The position numbers were made by a program, and so were the translations under genes. Below are positions 17,147 through 25,822 of a DNA stretch of 64,000 bases, one piece after another; within the stretch, counting starts at the first letter, position 1, and every line of letters begins with the position of its first letter. The notes below the pieces were generated by a model. That model was not told the DNA's origin. It worked only from the letters and a program-made list of their open reading frames with translations, and did no database searches. This stretch comes from Maritalea porphyrae (GTDB lineage: Bacteria > Pseudomonadota > Alphaproteobacteria > Rhizobiales > Devosiaceae), in assembly GCF_030159895.1 (NCBI RefSeq), contig NZ_BSNI01000002.1, positions 2,196,306 through 2,260,305 of the forward strand. The letters are read 5' to 3'.

Positions 17147-17455
17147 CTACAACTCTGCGGCAACGCGCTTTGCCATTTTTTGAATGGCTTCTTCATCTCG
17201 TTTGTAAAATGTCCATTTTTTAATGCGCTTAGGCACAATCAACCCTGCGTCACGCAGCAGAGCCAAATGAGCAGATGCTGTGGGGGCACTCACACCCAAC
17301 TTGTCAGCAATGAACCCGGAACAGACACCATCTTTGACCAAATCCCCGTCGACCTGCGGCGGGAAATGCGCTTCCGGGTCTTTCAACCACTCAAGTACTT
17401 TCAGTCGTTTCTCATGCGCCAATGCGTTGGCGACAAATGCAAAATCTTCGTCCAT
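17147..17455 (-). CDS. ArsR-family winged-helix repressor
   Basis: A 102-residue helix-turn-helix protein with the ArsR pattern: VANALAHEKRLKVLEWL at the N-terminus, DKLGVSAPTASAHLALLRDAGLI as the recognition helix, and the wing KKWTFYKRDEEAI. It lacks the classical metal-binding CxC of ArsR/SmtB; only one Cys (VCSGF) is seen, so it may sense another ligand. It precedes the PLP enzyme by 9 bases and probably controls that operon and itself through the perfect inverted repeat at 17459-17482, which ends 4 bases from the start codon. No ribosome site is seen. Confidence 0.9.
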   Translation of the reverse strand: MDEDFAFVANALAHEKRLKVLEWLKDPEAHFPPQVDGDLVKDGVCSGFIADKLGVSAPTASAHLALLRDAGLIVPKRIKKWTFYKRDEEAIQKMAKRVAAEL

Positions 17456-17458
17456 GAT

Positions 17459-17482
17459 TTAGTCAATTAGCTTATTGACTAA
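17459..17482. promoter_or_regulatory. Probable ArsR operator
   Basis: TTAGTCAAT (17459-17467) and ATTGACTAA (17474-17482) are perfect complements with a 6-base centre, 3 bases upstream of the arsR-like start codon and 54 bases upstream of the divergent DUF1801 gene. The symmetry and size are typical of a dimeric winged-helix repressor site; occupancy could affect both directions. Confidence 0.7.
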
Positions 17483-17535
17483 CTGGAAACAAGGAAAATC
17501 TTGACCCAAGCGTACGCAATGTGAAAATTGGCCCC

Positions 17536-17943
17536 ATGACAGAACAGAAAACACCAGAACAGTTCTTGGCTTCAATTGAAGACAAAAACCGACAAGAAGA
17601 TTGCAACAAAATCCACGAAATGATGGCGCGTATTTCTGGCTGGGATGCCAAGATGTGGGGCCCCTGCGTCATTGGCTATTCAAGCTATAAGTACAAGTAT
17701 AAGAGTGGTCATTCCGGCGAAACTTTCCGTATCGGCTTTGCAAACCGCAAAACCCAGATAACGCTCTATATCCTTTGGTATCCGGACAAGGATGACCCAC
17801 TACTTGCAAGCCTTGGCAAGCACAAGGTGGGCAAAGGTTGCTTATATATCAAGCGATTAAGCGATGTGGATGAATCAGTTCTTGAAGCGCTGATTCAGCG
17901 TGCGGTCTCAGAGTTTGGCAATCGCAGCGAAGTGACCGAATAG
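17536..17943 (+). CDS. DUF1801 domain-containing protein, copy 1
   Basis: A 135-residue YdhG-like (DUF1801) protein. It contains the core EDCNKIHEMMARISGWDAKMWGPCVIGYSSYKYKY, followed by GFANRKTQITLYI and KGCLYIKRLSDVDESVLEALI. The function of the family is unknown. I prefer ATG 17536 over GTG 17521; neither has a strong ribosome site. It is divergent from the ArsR gene and shares the operator-containing region. It resembles the next gene so strongly that the two must be tandem duplicates. Confidence 0.87.
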   Translation: MTEQKTPEQFLASIEDKNRQEDCNKIHEMMARISGWDAKMWGPCVIGYSSYKYKYKSGHSGETFRIGFANRKTQITLYILWYPDKDDPLLASLGKHKVGKGCLYIKRLSDVDESVLEALIQRAVSEFGNRSEVTE

Positions 17944-18002
17944 CCTAGCGAACTGGAAAGCCACAGCAATTTGTGGTTACATCAATCGCAGGGGATAAAG
18001 AG

Positions 18003-18428
18003 ATGGCGAAAAATCAAAATAAGACGCAAGAAACCGATGCAAGCGTTGATGAATATCTCATGCAAATTGAGAACGATGAAAAGCGAGCAGATTGCTTTAG
18101 AATCAGAGAGATGATGGAACGCATTGTCGGCGCGCCGGCAAAAATGTGGGGAACCGCTATCATTGGATTTGGCAACTATCACTACAAATACGAAAGTGGC
18201 CGCGAAGGTGACTTCATGCGCTCTGGTTTTGCGGCACGAAAAGCAAACATTGTTCTATATATTATGGCTGGCTTTTCGGAGTATGAAGCCTTGCTTGAAA
18301 AAATGGGCCCGTACAAACACGGCAAAAGCTGTTTATACATCAAACGCTTGAGCGATTTGGATGAATCAGTTCTCGAAGAAATCATTACGCGATCAGTGGC
18401 CTATATGGCTGAGAAATATCCAGAATAG
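18003..18428 (+). CDS. DUF1801 domain-containing protein, copy 2
   Basis: A 141-residue second DUF1801 protein. The segments KMWGTAIIGFGNYHYKYESG and KSCLYIKRLSDLDESVLEEII match copy 1 almost residue for residue, while the N-terminus differs. Start ATG 18003 has GGGGA about 9 bases upstream; the earlier GTG at 17973 lies in the gap. It is 59 bases after copy 1 and 9 bases before the SRPBCC gene, so the three are probably one operon. Confidence 0.88.
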   Translation: MAKNQNKTQETDASVDEYLMQIENDEKRADCFRIREMMERIVGAPAKMWGTAIIGFGNYHYKYESGREGDFMRSGFAARKANIVLYIMAGFSEYEALLEKMGPYKHGKSCLYIKRLSDLDESVLEEIITRSVAYMAEKYPE

Positions 18429-18437
18429 GAACCAAGC

Positions 18438-18899
18438 ATGCCAACCATCACTATTTCAAAGCACTATAACGCCTCACCCGAAATCGCGTTCGACACAGTT
18501 TCTGATTTCCCAAACGCCGCACAGTTCGTTGATGGCATCAAAGAGGTGAAAATGCTGACCGATGGCCCCGTCGCTATTGGCACAAAAGTCAAAGAAACCC
18601 GCATCATGATGGGCCGCGAGGCCAGTGAAGTGATGGAAGTCACGGTGATGGATCGCCCTTCACGTTTTGTCGTAGAAGCATTTAGCCACGGCACCAAATA
18701 TGTGACCAGCTACGATATTGAGCCGGAAGACGATGGCTCAAAGGTGATGCTCACCTTTAAAGCGACGCCTCAGACTATTATCTCAAAAATCCTCGCAGCG
18801 TTGTTTTCGAAAATGATCTCGACAGTCGCTGATTTGATGGAAAAGGATTTGATCCAAGCAGGCGAAGAGGCTGAGCGGCGCTCAAAAGAAGCCGCCTAA
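18438..18899 (+). CDS. SRPBCC-family (polyketide cyclase/START-like) protein
   Basis: A 153-residue helix-grip protein. The N-terminus TITISKHYNASPEIAFDTVSDFPNAAQFVDGIKEV is typical of the SRPBCC/polyketide cyclase-like superfamily, followed by beta-strands (GTKVKETRIMMGREASEVMEVTV, RFVVEAFSHGTKYVTSYDIEP) and a long C-terminal helix (LAALFSKMISTVADLMEKDLIQAGEEAERR). It likely binds a hydrophobic ligand; no substrate can be assigned. Its last 4 bases overlap the convergent DUF4336 gene. AGGA precedes the ATG by 6 bases. Confidence 0.85.
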   Translation: MPTITISKHYNASPEIAFDTVSDFPNAAQFVDGIKEVKMLTDGPVAIGTKVKETRIMMGREASEVMEVTVMDRPSRFVVEAFSHGTKYVTSYDIEPEDDGSKVMLTFKATPQTIISKILAALFSKMISTVADLMEKDLIQAGEEAERRSKEAA

Positions 18900-19588
18900 C
18901 GCAACAAACCGACCCACGCTTGGGCAAACTTTTCCCGTGCGGCAATGCCTTCATAAATCGCACCGTGAGACATGATAATTCGCTCAAATGGCCACGCCTT
19001 TGCACGTTCAATGCCGGCAAGAAACACCGATTTATCGCCGGCGGCAAACTTGTGGTAAAATGGCAGTGACAATTCGCCGAATTTCGCGACCAACCGAAAG
19101 AACAATGTCTCACTGGGATACTGATCACCTTGATAGTGATAAATCATATCCGCAGTGATTAGTGTTTTGCTTGGCGAATGAAAAAACACCGTTTCTCGAA
19201 TGCCGTGTCCTTTGAGAGCAATTTGCTCAAGTTCACCGCTGCTCACCACTGGATTGCCGTCGTCCAACAATTGATGGTCTGGTAATTCGCCTTTTAGTTT
19301 TTCGGCTAAACCCTTAGGCGCCCAGCATTGAGCGTTCGGAAATCTCTTGGCGCAAGCCATAAAGAAAAGGTGGTGAAACAGATTTGGCGCCACAATGCGT
19401 GCAACCGCGCCAAGCGCTTCGATTTGGTCGCTCAACTGATCATCAATCATCGTCGGAGAATGGATGAACAATTGACCATCCCCGAACCGCACAATGGTCA
19501 TGCGCACGGAACCTTTAACGCCCAGAATGACGAAACTGTCTTCAACAACCCAAATATTTTCATCAATCTTGCGCAGTTGCGAAGGCAT
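18896..19588 (-). CDS. DUF4336 domain-containing (metallo-beta-lactamase-fold-like) protein
   Basis: A 230-residue protein of the DUF4336 family. It begins QLRKIDENIWVVEDSF, then MTIVRFGDGQLFIHSP, VAPNLFHHLFFMACAKRFPNAQCWAPKGLAEK and KTLITADMIYHYQ, a layout like metallo-beta-lactamase proteins but without the full HxHxDH; the HH of NLFHHLF and the late IIMSHG may be remnants. It is therefore probably not a hydrolase of the classical type. It converges on the SRPBCC gene. Confidence 0.82.
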   Translation of the reverse strand: MPSQLRKIDENIWVVEDSFVILGVKGSVRMTIVRFGDGQLFIHSPTMIDDQLSDQIEALGAVARIVAPNLFHHLFFMACAKRFPNAQCWAPKGLAEKLKGELPDHQLLDDGNPVVSSGELEQIALKGHGIRETVFFHSPSKTLITADMIYHYQGDQYPSETLFFRLVAKFGELSLPFYHKFAAGDKSVFLAGIERAKAWPFERIIMSHGAIYEGIAAREKFAQAWVGLLR

Positions 19589-19639
19589 ATCCCTATCCCG
19601 AAACGGTCATATGTTCACAAAGACTAACCACCATAAACG

Positions 19640-19668
19640 AAAAAAGCCAATGCAATTAATGCATTGGC
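19640..19668 (-). terminator. Intrinsic terminator of the candidate sRNA
   Basis: A perfect 9-bp stem, GCCAATGCA and TGCATTGGC with loop TTAAT, is followed by TTTTTT on the minus strand. It lies 51 bases upstream of the DUF4336 start, so it cannot be the terminator of that gene. Confidence 0.75.
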
Positions 19669-19746
19669 CAAATATTGGAGATCTTGGTTTGGGTCGCCAT
19701 CGGACATGGTTGAGGGCTGCAAAGGGGGACATGTCCGACAGCGACC
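19640..19746 (-). ncRNA. Candidate trans-acting sRNA
   Basis: On the minus strand a 17-bp helix (GGTCGC-TG-TCGGACATG with CATGTCCGA-TG-GCGACC, plus-strand 19692-19746) is continuous, with two G-U pairs; on the plus strand those positions would be C-A mismatches. The 21-base loop holds TCCCCC and CCCTC, C-rich motifs of the kind that can pair with ribosome sites. About 25 bases downstream GCCAATGCA-TTAAT-TGCATTGGC is followed by six T. No minus-strand gene feeds into this terminator from upstream, since amn is on the plus strand. The 5' end is not defined. Confidence 0.55.
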
Positions 19747-19963
19747 TAAGCGGTCGACAAAGGGCAATAAGCCAACCGCACAAAACCGATATGGTGCTCC
19801 CATTCTGTGATTAAAGAGGCGTCACATTCTTGTGATCAAAAAATCTTCTGATTGTGCATAAAGACAAAACCAAAAACACCAGATATGCTTTCGCAATGTT
19901 GGCACCAAAACCAATTGCTTGGTGCAGCAGAACGAAAAAAACAAAAACAATAATGGAGTTCAA

Positions 19964-21439
19964 ATGGATATACTTCGCCCAGAACCTTTGCCGGAAAAAT
20001 CTTTCAGTGACCCCTATATGGCTCGCGACTATGTGGCTGAGATTTACAACCGCAATACGCAGTTTATTCGCGACGCGGTGCAAGAACTTTCCAAAGGCAA
20101 CCCGCCAAAAGGGCGTGTTCGGGCAACATATCCGATGGCAAAAGTGCGTTCACGCAGTTTCCAAAAGATCGATTCACATTTGCCGTATGGCTTTCTGCAC
20201 TCGCCTGGTATTTATCAAACAACTATTTCTGAACCTGAGCTCTTCAAATACTATCTCACCGCGCAGTTCGCCCAGCTTTTGAAGAATCACGAGTGCGAGA
20301 TAGTTATTAGTGAGTCAGATACACCGATTCCGGTCCATTTTGCGCTCGACCCGACTACAACACTGGATGGCGAAGCTATCAACGCATTGGGCATCCCGTT
20401 GCGCGACATTTTCGATGCGCCAGATTTGGCACATACGGACGATGAAATCGCCAACGGCACGTTCATTCCTCCACAGGGAGGCCCCTACCCGTTGGCAGCA
20501 TTTACAGCGCCGCGCGTGGACTATTCGTTGCATCGCTTGTCGCACTACACCGCAACGCAGCCCGAGCATTTCCAAAATTTCGTGCTGTTCACCAACTATA
20601 GCTTCTATATCGAAGAGTTTTGCCGCCTAGCACACAAATGGATGGAAGAAGGTCACCCCGACTACCACGCATTTGTCGAGCCTGGAAACGTCATCACGCA
20701 CAACAAAAATGTAGGCGAAGCCCCTACTGGCAAAAAACCGCCACGGGAACCGCAAATGCCAGCCTATCACCTCAAAGCAAAGCACGGATCTGGTATTACG
20801 ATGGTCAATATTGGTGTTGGCCCATCAAATGCCAAAACCATCACTGACCATATTGCAGTGCTGCGCCCTCACGCTTGGGTTATGCTTGGGCACTGCGCTG
20901 GGCTGCGAAACTCGCAGGAGTTAGGTGACTATGTTCTTGCCCATGCCTATGTGCGCGAAGACCACGTTCTCGATGCGGATCTACCAATTTCAGTACCGAT
21001 TCCCGCCCTTGCTGAAGTTCAAGTCGCCCTAGAACAGGCGGTCGGTGAAATCACCGAGCTTACCGGAATGGACAAAAAACGGATCATGCGCACTGGAACG
21101 GTAGCGACTTTTGACAACCGGAATTGGGAATTGCGCGACCAAAACGAAATTGCACAGCGATTGTCGCAATCACGTGCTATCGCACTAGATATGGAAAGTG
21201 CAACGATCGCTGCGAACGGTTTTAGGTTCCGCGTACCATATGGCACGCTCTTGTGTGTTTCAGACAAACCGCTACATGGCGAATTGAAACTGCCTGGCAT
21301 GGCCAGCGATTTCTACCGCACCCAAGTTTCAAAACACTTGGAAATCGGCATACGCGCAATGGAAATATTGCGTCAACAGCCCGCCCACTCAATCCATTCC
21401 CGCAAACTCAGATCGTTCGCGGAAACGGCATTTCAGTAG
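19964..21439 (+). CDS. amn: AMP nucleosidase
   Basis: Amn cleaves AMP to adenine and ribose 5-phosphate, regulating the adenylate pool. The 491-residue protein has the Amn-specific N-terminal domain (SDPYMARDYVAEIYNRNTQFI, then RATYPMAKVR) and a C-terminal purine nucleoside phosphorylase-like domain with TMVNIGVGPSNAKTITDHIAVLRP, AWVMLGHCAGLR and ALDMESATIAANGFRFRVPYGTLLCVSDKPLHGE. ATG 19964 is chosen for its GGAG 5 bases upstream; the longer frame from 19919 starts at TTG. It converges on the malic enzyme gene. Confidence 0.96.
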   Translation: MDILRPEPLPEKSFSDPYMARDYVAEIYNRNTQFIRDAVQELSKGNPPKGRVRATYPMAKVRSRSFQKIDSHLPYGFLHSPGIYQTTISEPELFKYYLTAQFAQLLKNHECEIVISESDTPIPVHFALDPTTTLDGEAINALGIPLRDIFDAPDLAHTDDEIANGTFIPPQGGPYPLAAFTAPRVDYSLHRLSHYTATQPEHFQNFVLFTNYSFYIEEFCRLAHKWMEEGHPDYHAFVEPGNVITHNKNVGEAPTGKKPPREPQMPAYHLKAKHGSGITMVNIGVGPSNAKTITDHIAVLRPHAWVMLGHCAGLRNSQELGDYVLAHAYVREDHVLDADLPISVPIPALAEVQVALEQAVGEITELTGMDKKRIMRTGTVATFDNRNWELRDQNEIAQRLSQSRAIALDMESATIAANGFRFRVPYGTLLCVSDKPLHGELKLPGMASDFYRTQVSKHLEIGIRAMEILRQQPAHSIHSRKLRSFAETAFQ

Positions 21440-21453
21440 GCTTTGCAAGGTGT

Positions 21454-21477
21454 TGCGGACGTTACTTCGCGTCCGCA
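21454..21477. terminator. Bidirectional terminator-like hairpin between amn and maeB
   Basis: TGCGGACG and CGTCCGCA form a perfect 8-bp stem with an 8-base loop, 15 bases after the amn stop and overlapping the last codons of maeB. T-runs are poor, so it may block readthrough or protect the 3' ends rather than terminate strongly. Confidence 0.35.
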
Positions 21478-23750
21478 CCAACTGCTTCTGACACAGCGAC
21501 GGCGGTCATATTGACGATGCCGCGGCTGGTAACAGATGGCGACAAGATGTGCGCGGGTTTTGCCGTGCCCATCAAAATCGGACCAACGGACAAAGCGTCG
21601 TTAAGCTCTTTAATGAGTGTCATCGACAAGTTGGCAGCGTCCAGATTCGGGAACAACAGCAAGTTGGCTTCACCTTTCAAATCGCTGCTCGGAATATAGC
21701 GTTCGCGCAACATTTGGTTGAGCGCCAAATCGCCTTGCATCTCACCTTCAATGATCATTTCAGGTGCCGCAGCTTTCAGCTTATTGTAGGCCAAGCGCAT
21801 CTTCTTAGAGGTTTCGCCATCACGCGAGCCAAAGTTCGAATAGCTAAGCAACGCGGCCTTGGCTTCAATGTTGAAGCGCTTCAAGTGATCCTGCGCCTGC
21901 AAGGCAATTTCCACAAGCTCATCTGGGCTTGGATCCATGGTCACATAAGTATCAGCGAAGAAGAACACACCGCGACGCATAATCAGCATAGAAAGCGCGG
22001 AGACATCGCTGGCGCTCTCATCGAGACCAATTATCGACTTGATGTCGCGCACGTGCTTGATGTAGCGCCCTTGCAAGCCACAAATCAAAGCATCCGCTTC
22101 ACCACGTTTAACCGCAAGCGCACCAATCACAGTGGTGTTGGTCCGCACAATCGTCCGCGCAGTATCTGGTGTCACGCCAGAGCGGCCAACAAGTGAGTGG
22201 AACAGATCAACATAATCGCGATAACGCGGATCATCTTCGGGGTTGATCACTTCAACATCTTTGCCCAACTCAAGGTTCAGGCCAAACTTTTCAATCCGGT
22301 GCTCAATCACTGCTGGACGGCCAATAAGAATTGGCTTGGCAATGCCATCTTCAAGTGCAACCTGCGCTGCACGCAACACCCGCTCATCTTCGCCATCTGC
22401 ATAGACGACGCGCTTGTTGCTTGACCGCGCCATATCGATAATTGGCTTCATCACCATACCTGAGCGGAACACGAAACGGTTCAAACGATCATGGTATGCG
22501 TCAAAATCCTCGATGGGGCGAGTTGCAACGCCGCTCTCCATTGCCGCTTTGGCAACCGCAGGAGCAATACGCAAGATTAAGCGCTGATCAAATGGATTTG
22601 GAATTAGGTATTCTGGGCCGAACGTTGCGCCTGCTTCTGCTGTCGATGCCTCAAGCGCAGGCTCATGCGCCAGTTTGGCAATGGCGTGTACCGCCGCCAT
22701 CTTCATTTCTTCATTGATGGCGGTTGCGCCAACATCTAGCGCGCCGCGGAACATAAACGGGAAGCACAAAACGTTGTTCACTTGGTTCGGATAGTCAGAG
22801 CGGCCAGTGCACATCATCGCATCTGGACGCGCTTCTTTCGCCAATTCAGGCATAATCTCAGGAATTGGGTTGGCCAAAGCCATTACCAAGGGATTCGGCG
22901 CCATTTTTTTGAGCAATTCAGGCTTCAATACGCCCGCAGCGCTCAATCCAACAAACACGTCGGCGTTGTCCATGACTTCCGCCATGGTGGTTTTATCTGT
23001 GTCTTGCGCAAAAGCTGCCCGCCAACGATCCATCGAATTCAAGCGATTTTTGGTCACCAAACCATCACGGTCCGCCACCCAAATATTTTCGCGTTTCGCA
23101 CCAAGGCTTATCAACAAGTTCAAGCAGGCAATTGCTGCAGCCCCTGCCCCTGATGTGACGATTTTGACGTCTTCAATCTTCTTTTTGGCTAGTCGCAAAC
23201 CGTTGATAACAGCAGCGGCCACAATAATGGCGGTACCGTGCTGATCATCATGGAATACCGGAATTTCCATGCGCTCGCGCAGCGCTTCTTCGACTTCAAA
23301 ACACTCAGGCGCTTTGATGTCTTCTAGGTTGATACCGCCAAATGTTGGCTCAAGCGGTGCAATGACATCAACAAGTTTGCCCGGGTCTTCTTCATCGATT
23401 TCAATGTCGAAAACATCAATGCCGGCAAATTTTTTGAAAAGGACAGCCTTTCCTTCCATCACGGGCTTAGAAGCCAGCGCGCCGATCGCACCAAGACCCA
23501 AAACTGCGGTGCCGTTTGAAATAACGGCAACAAGATTTCCACGTGACGTGTAGTCAGAAACGGTAGCCGGATTTTTGGCTATTTCTTCGCACGGTGCCGC
23601 AACACCTGGTGAATAAGCTAGTGCTAGATCGCGTTGGTTACCCAGAGGCTTTGTGGGTCTAATTTCCAGTTTACCCGGCTTCGGATATTTATGAAAATGC
23701 AGTGCTGCTTCGTGAATTGAATTTTGCGCATCACGTGGATCTTGCGTCAT
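21462..23750 (-). CDS. maeB: NADP-dependent malic enzyme with phosphotransacetylase-like domain
   Basis: MaeB oxidatively decarboxylates malate to pyruvate. The 762-residue protein has an N-terminal malic domain ([16 protein letters not shown]), a NAD(P)-binding domain ([21 protein letters not shown], then [35 protein letters not shown]), and a C-terminal PTA-like domain starting near residue 430 ([22 protein letters not shown]); this tail is regulatory and catalytically inactive in the studied homologues. ATG 23750 has AGAGG 9 bases upstream; a start at 23789 would add 13 residues. The gene stands alone on its strand. Confidence 0.96.
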   Translation of the reverse strand: MTQDPRDAQNSIHEAALHFHKYPKPGKLEIRPTKPLGNQRDLALAYSPGVAAPCEEIAKNPATVSDYTSRGNLVAVISNGTAVLGLGAIGALASKPVMEGKAVLFKKFAGIDVFDIEIDEEDPGKLVDVIAPLEPTFGGINLEDIKAPECFEVEEALRERMEIPVFHDDQHGTAIIVAAAVINGLRLAKKKIEDVKIVTSGAGAAAIACLNLLISLGAKRENIWVADRDGLVTKNRLNSMDRWRAAFAQDTDKTTMAEVMDNADVFVGLSAAGVLKPELLKKMAPNPLVMALANPIPEIMPELAKEARPDAMMCTGRSDYPNQVNNVLCFPFMFRGALDVGATAINEEMKMAAVHAIAKLAHEPALEASTAEAGATFGPEYLIPNPFDQRLILRIAPAVAKAAMESGVATRPIEDFDAYHDRLNRFVFRSGMVMKPIIDMARSSNKRVVYADGEDERVLRAAQVALEDGIAKPILIGRPAVIEHRIEKFGLNLELGKDVEVINPEDDPRYRDYVDLFHSLVGRSGVTPDTARTIVRTNTTVIGALAVKRGEADALICGLQGRYIKHVRDIKSIIGLDESASDVSALSMLIMRRGVFFFADTYVTMDPSPDELVEIALQAQDHLKRFNIEAKAALLSYSNFGSRDGETSKKMRLAYNKLKAAAPEMIIEGEMQGDLALNQMLRERYIPSSDLKGEANLLLFPNLDAANLSMTLIKELNDALSVGPILMGTAKPAHILSPSVTSRGIVNMTAVAVSEAVGADAK

Positions 23751-23869
23751 CAAGCTTACCTCTTTGAAATTGCTGATCTGGTCTGCCACTAAACCGGCAA
23801 AAAGAAAAGCGTCAGATCAGCTTTCACGCCCAATTTATACTTTAGTATGATTTTGGATACAGGCAAGCA

Positions 23870-25696
23870 CTACGAGGCCGCAGCTTTTTCACCCTCATTG
23901 TCGGACGATTCATCACCGCCAATCATGATTTCTTCTTCTTGCTCAACAACGGGCGCCACATAATCCGGATCATCATCGGCGCCCGTCGCTTCACTTGTTT
24001 CTAGTTCGGCTGCGCCCTCAATTCCCGGCATGTCGCCATAGTCGACACCAATTTCGCGATGTTCATCATCAACAAAGCCAACAAGGTCATCGACCTTGGC
24101 TTGATCCAGTTCGTCAATAAGCTGAACTTCTTCATTGTTCATGCGCTCGGCAAGTGCCAGATAGGCATCGACAGGCAGCGCAGGCGCGAACAAAAATCCT
24201 TGAGCCTGGCGTATGCCTTTTTTGCGCAAATAGAGCGCCTGCTCTTCAGTTTCAACACCTTCAGCAATGATCTCGGTACCCAAATCGTTGGCCATGCTAA
24301 TCAGTGCATCAACAACGGGAACGGGTTGGTTGCGATGCTTGATCAGTTCGACAAAAACACGATCAATTTTCACAATGTCGATACCAAGCTTTTGGATGTA
24401 AGCAAGGTTCGAGTGCCCGGTGCCTGCATCATCAAGCGCAACCTTCGAACCAAGATCACGCAATGCGTGAATCACCGCATTTACACCGCCCATGTCGGAC
24501 AATGGTTGCCGTTCGGTAATTTCAAATACCAATTGGCTATATCGAATATTGGTAGCACCAAAAATCGATTGCACATCCTCAACGATCGAACCATCACGGA
24601 AATGACGCTCAAACAAGTTGATGCCAACTTTAAGGTGCGCATGGCGATCGCATAAATCTTCCAAGTCGTCTCGCACCTGCTCCATCAATGACAAAGTCAT
24701 TGGAATCGCCAAGCCGCTTAGCTCTGCATATTCGATGAATGCGCCCGGTGATATGACTTCGCCATTTGGCTTCTCCCAACGGATCAATACTTCACAACCG
24801 GCAATATGGCCCGTCTGCAAATCGATCACTGGCTGGTAGCGCGGACGGAGCTCTCCATCATTGATTGCGCGCTCAAGATCAAATGTGGGCGCTTGTGAGC
24901 GTCGTACATATTGCACGCATAGCCACAAGAAAATGCAGCTCGCCAAACTCGCAACAAGCGTGAAGCCAATCTGAAGGTCCGCATATTCTGCTGCAATCAA
25001 ATCAAGAGGGATCGCAGCGGATACAGAAATTGGCACATTTTGCGCCACTTGCTGTGCAAACAGAAAGTTCTCTTGAGGGTGTGGATCGTCAAAATAGCGC
25101 GCCGGATCACCAAACTCAAAAATTGTCAGGCCGCTGGTGAGCGCGAAACGCGTCATGATCGACTTTTCAACCGCACCATGACCATCATCAAACATGTGTG
25201 CGTTAATCGGCACAAATGTTGAAACTTCTTTGCCTGGACGCACCCGCAACGACACTTTGAGCAGCGGAAACGCATTGTCGTCGATGCGGACGACCGTCAT
25301 TTCCTGCGGCCCGCCCGGCATGCTCATGGTCGGGGTAATCGCAGTATAGCTGAACTTATCGCCATAAAGCGCACACTGCAGCGCCCCATCCGTCGAATTC
25401 ACGATCAACTGACGCATCAAATAGTTTGCGCGCATTTCAGCCGCCGCCGCGCGATAAAAGGTAGGTGTGCACAATGAAGGGCTACGGGCGGTTAGGCTCT
25501 GCAAAGATTCTGTAGCGGATTCGACGGTGCGCTGTGTTTCCTCAACAATGCCATTAATTGACATTTTGATCTCTTGCATACCGCGCATGCGCACATAAGC
25601 GTCCATCAAATAGTCGACAGAGATAACCGGCGCGAACGCAAGGATCGCACTGAAGAACATCAGGACATGTGAAATCCGTGATTTCAAATCGGCCAC
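23870..25696 (-). CDS. Membrane-bound EAL-domain cyclic di-GMP phosphodiesterase with CSS-motif-like sensor
   Basis: A 608-residue protein. TM1 is near 9-27, followed by a periplasmic domain with two cysteines (SLCTPTFYRAAAAEMR and GALQCALYGDK) that fits the CSS-motif sensor, TM2 near 243-263, and an EAL domain at about 275-530. Catalytic residues look intact: E in CEVLIRW, N in VGINLF, E in FEITERQ, the DD of ALDDAGTGHSN, K in IVKIDR, E in AEGVE and Q in AQGFLF. So it should hydrolyse c-di-GMP. It ends in an unusual tail of about 80 residues, strongly acidic. In CSS-type enzymes the periplasmic cysteines form a redox-sensitive disulfide; I infer the same here. Confidence 0.9.
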   Translation of the reverse strand: MADLKSRISHVLMFFSAILAFAPVISVDYLMDAYVRMRGMQEIKMSINGIVEETQRTVESATESLQSLTARSPSLCTPTFYRAAAAEMRANYLMRQLIVNSTDGALQCALYGDKFSYTAITPTMSMPGGPQEMTVVRIDDNAFPLLKVSLRVRPGKEVSTFVPINAHMFDDGHGAVEKSIMTRFALTSGLTIFEFGDPARYFDDPHPQENFLFAQQVAQNVPISVSAAIPLDLIAAEYADLQIGFTLVASLASCIFLWLCVQYVRRSQAPTFDLERAINDGELRPRYQPVIDLQTGHIAGCEVLIRWEKPNGEVISPGAFIEYAELSGLAIPMTLSLMEQVRDDLEDLCDRHAHLKVGINLFERHFRDGSIVEDVQSIFGATNIRYSQLVFEITERQPLSDMGGVNAVIHALRDLGSKVALDDAGTGHSNLAYIQKLGIDIVKIDRVFVELIKHRNQPVPVVDALISMANDLGTEIIAEGVETEEQALYLRKKGIRQAQGFLFAPALPVDAYLALAERMNNEEVQLIDELDQAKVDDLVGFVDDEHREIGVDYGDMPGIEGAAELETSEATGADDDPDYVAPVVEQEEEIMIGGDESSDNEGEKAAAS

Positions 25697-25759
25697 GCAA
25701 CGTAACTGTTGACTACACCTAGCTTGTACTGAACTAGGATTAACACCGAATTAACCAAA

Positions 25760-25789
25760 GGCGGCGCCGTGATCTCTCACGGCGCCGCC
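25760..25789 (-). terminator. Intrinsic terminator of aspS
   Basis: A perfect 13-bp stem, GGCGGCGCCGTGA with TCACGGCGCCGCC, has a 4-base loop and is followed by TTTGGTT on the minus strand. It lies about 34 bases past the aspS stop and may also separate it from the EAL gene. Confidence 0.7.
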
Positions 25790-25822
25790 AATACATTAAA
25801 TATCAAAGACTTAGCGAAACCG

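Larger units (their letters stand above)
19589..19963. other. Intergenic region between DUF4336 and amn genes
   Basis: The 375 bases contain two features listed separately: a hairpin with T-run on the minus strand (19640-19668) and a 17-bp stem-loop (19692-19746), which together look like a minus-strand sRNA. The rest (19750-19963) should hold the divergent promoters for amn and this RNA, but I see no clear -35/-10 pair. Confidence 0.6.

Noticed and set aside
16055-17470. 471-codon open frame on the plus strand
   Set aside because: It runs antisense to the PLP decarboxylase and ArsR genes, both with clear family signatures, and its translation has Cys/His/Arg-rich composition typical of a shadow frame.
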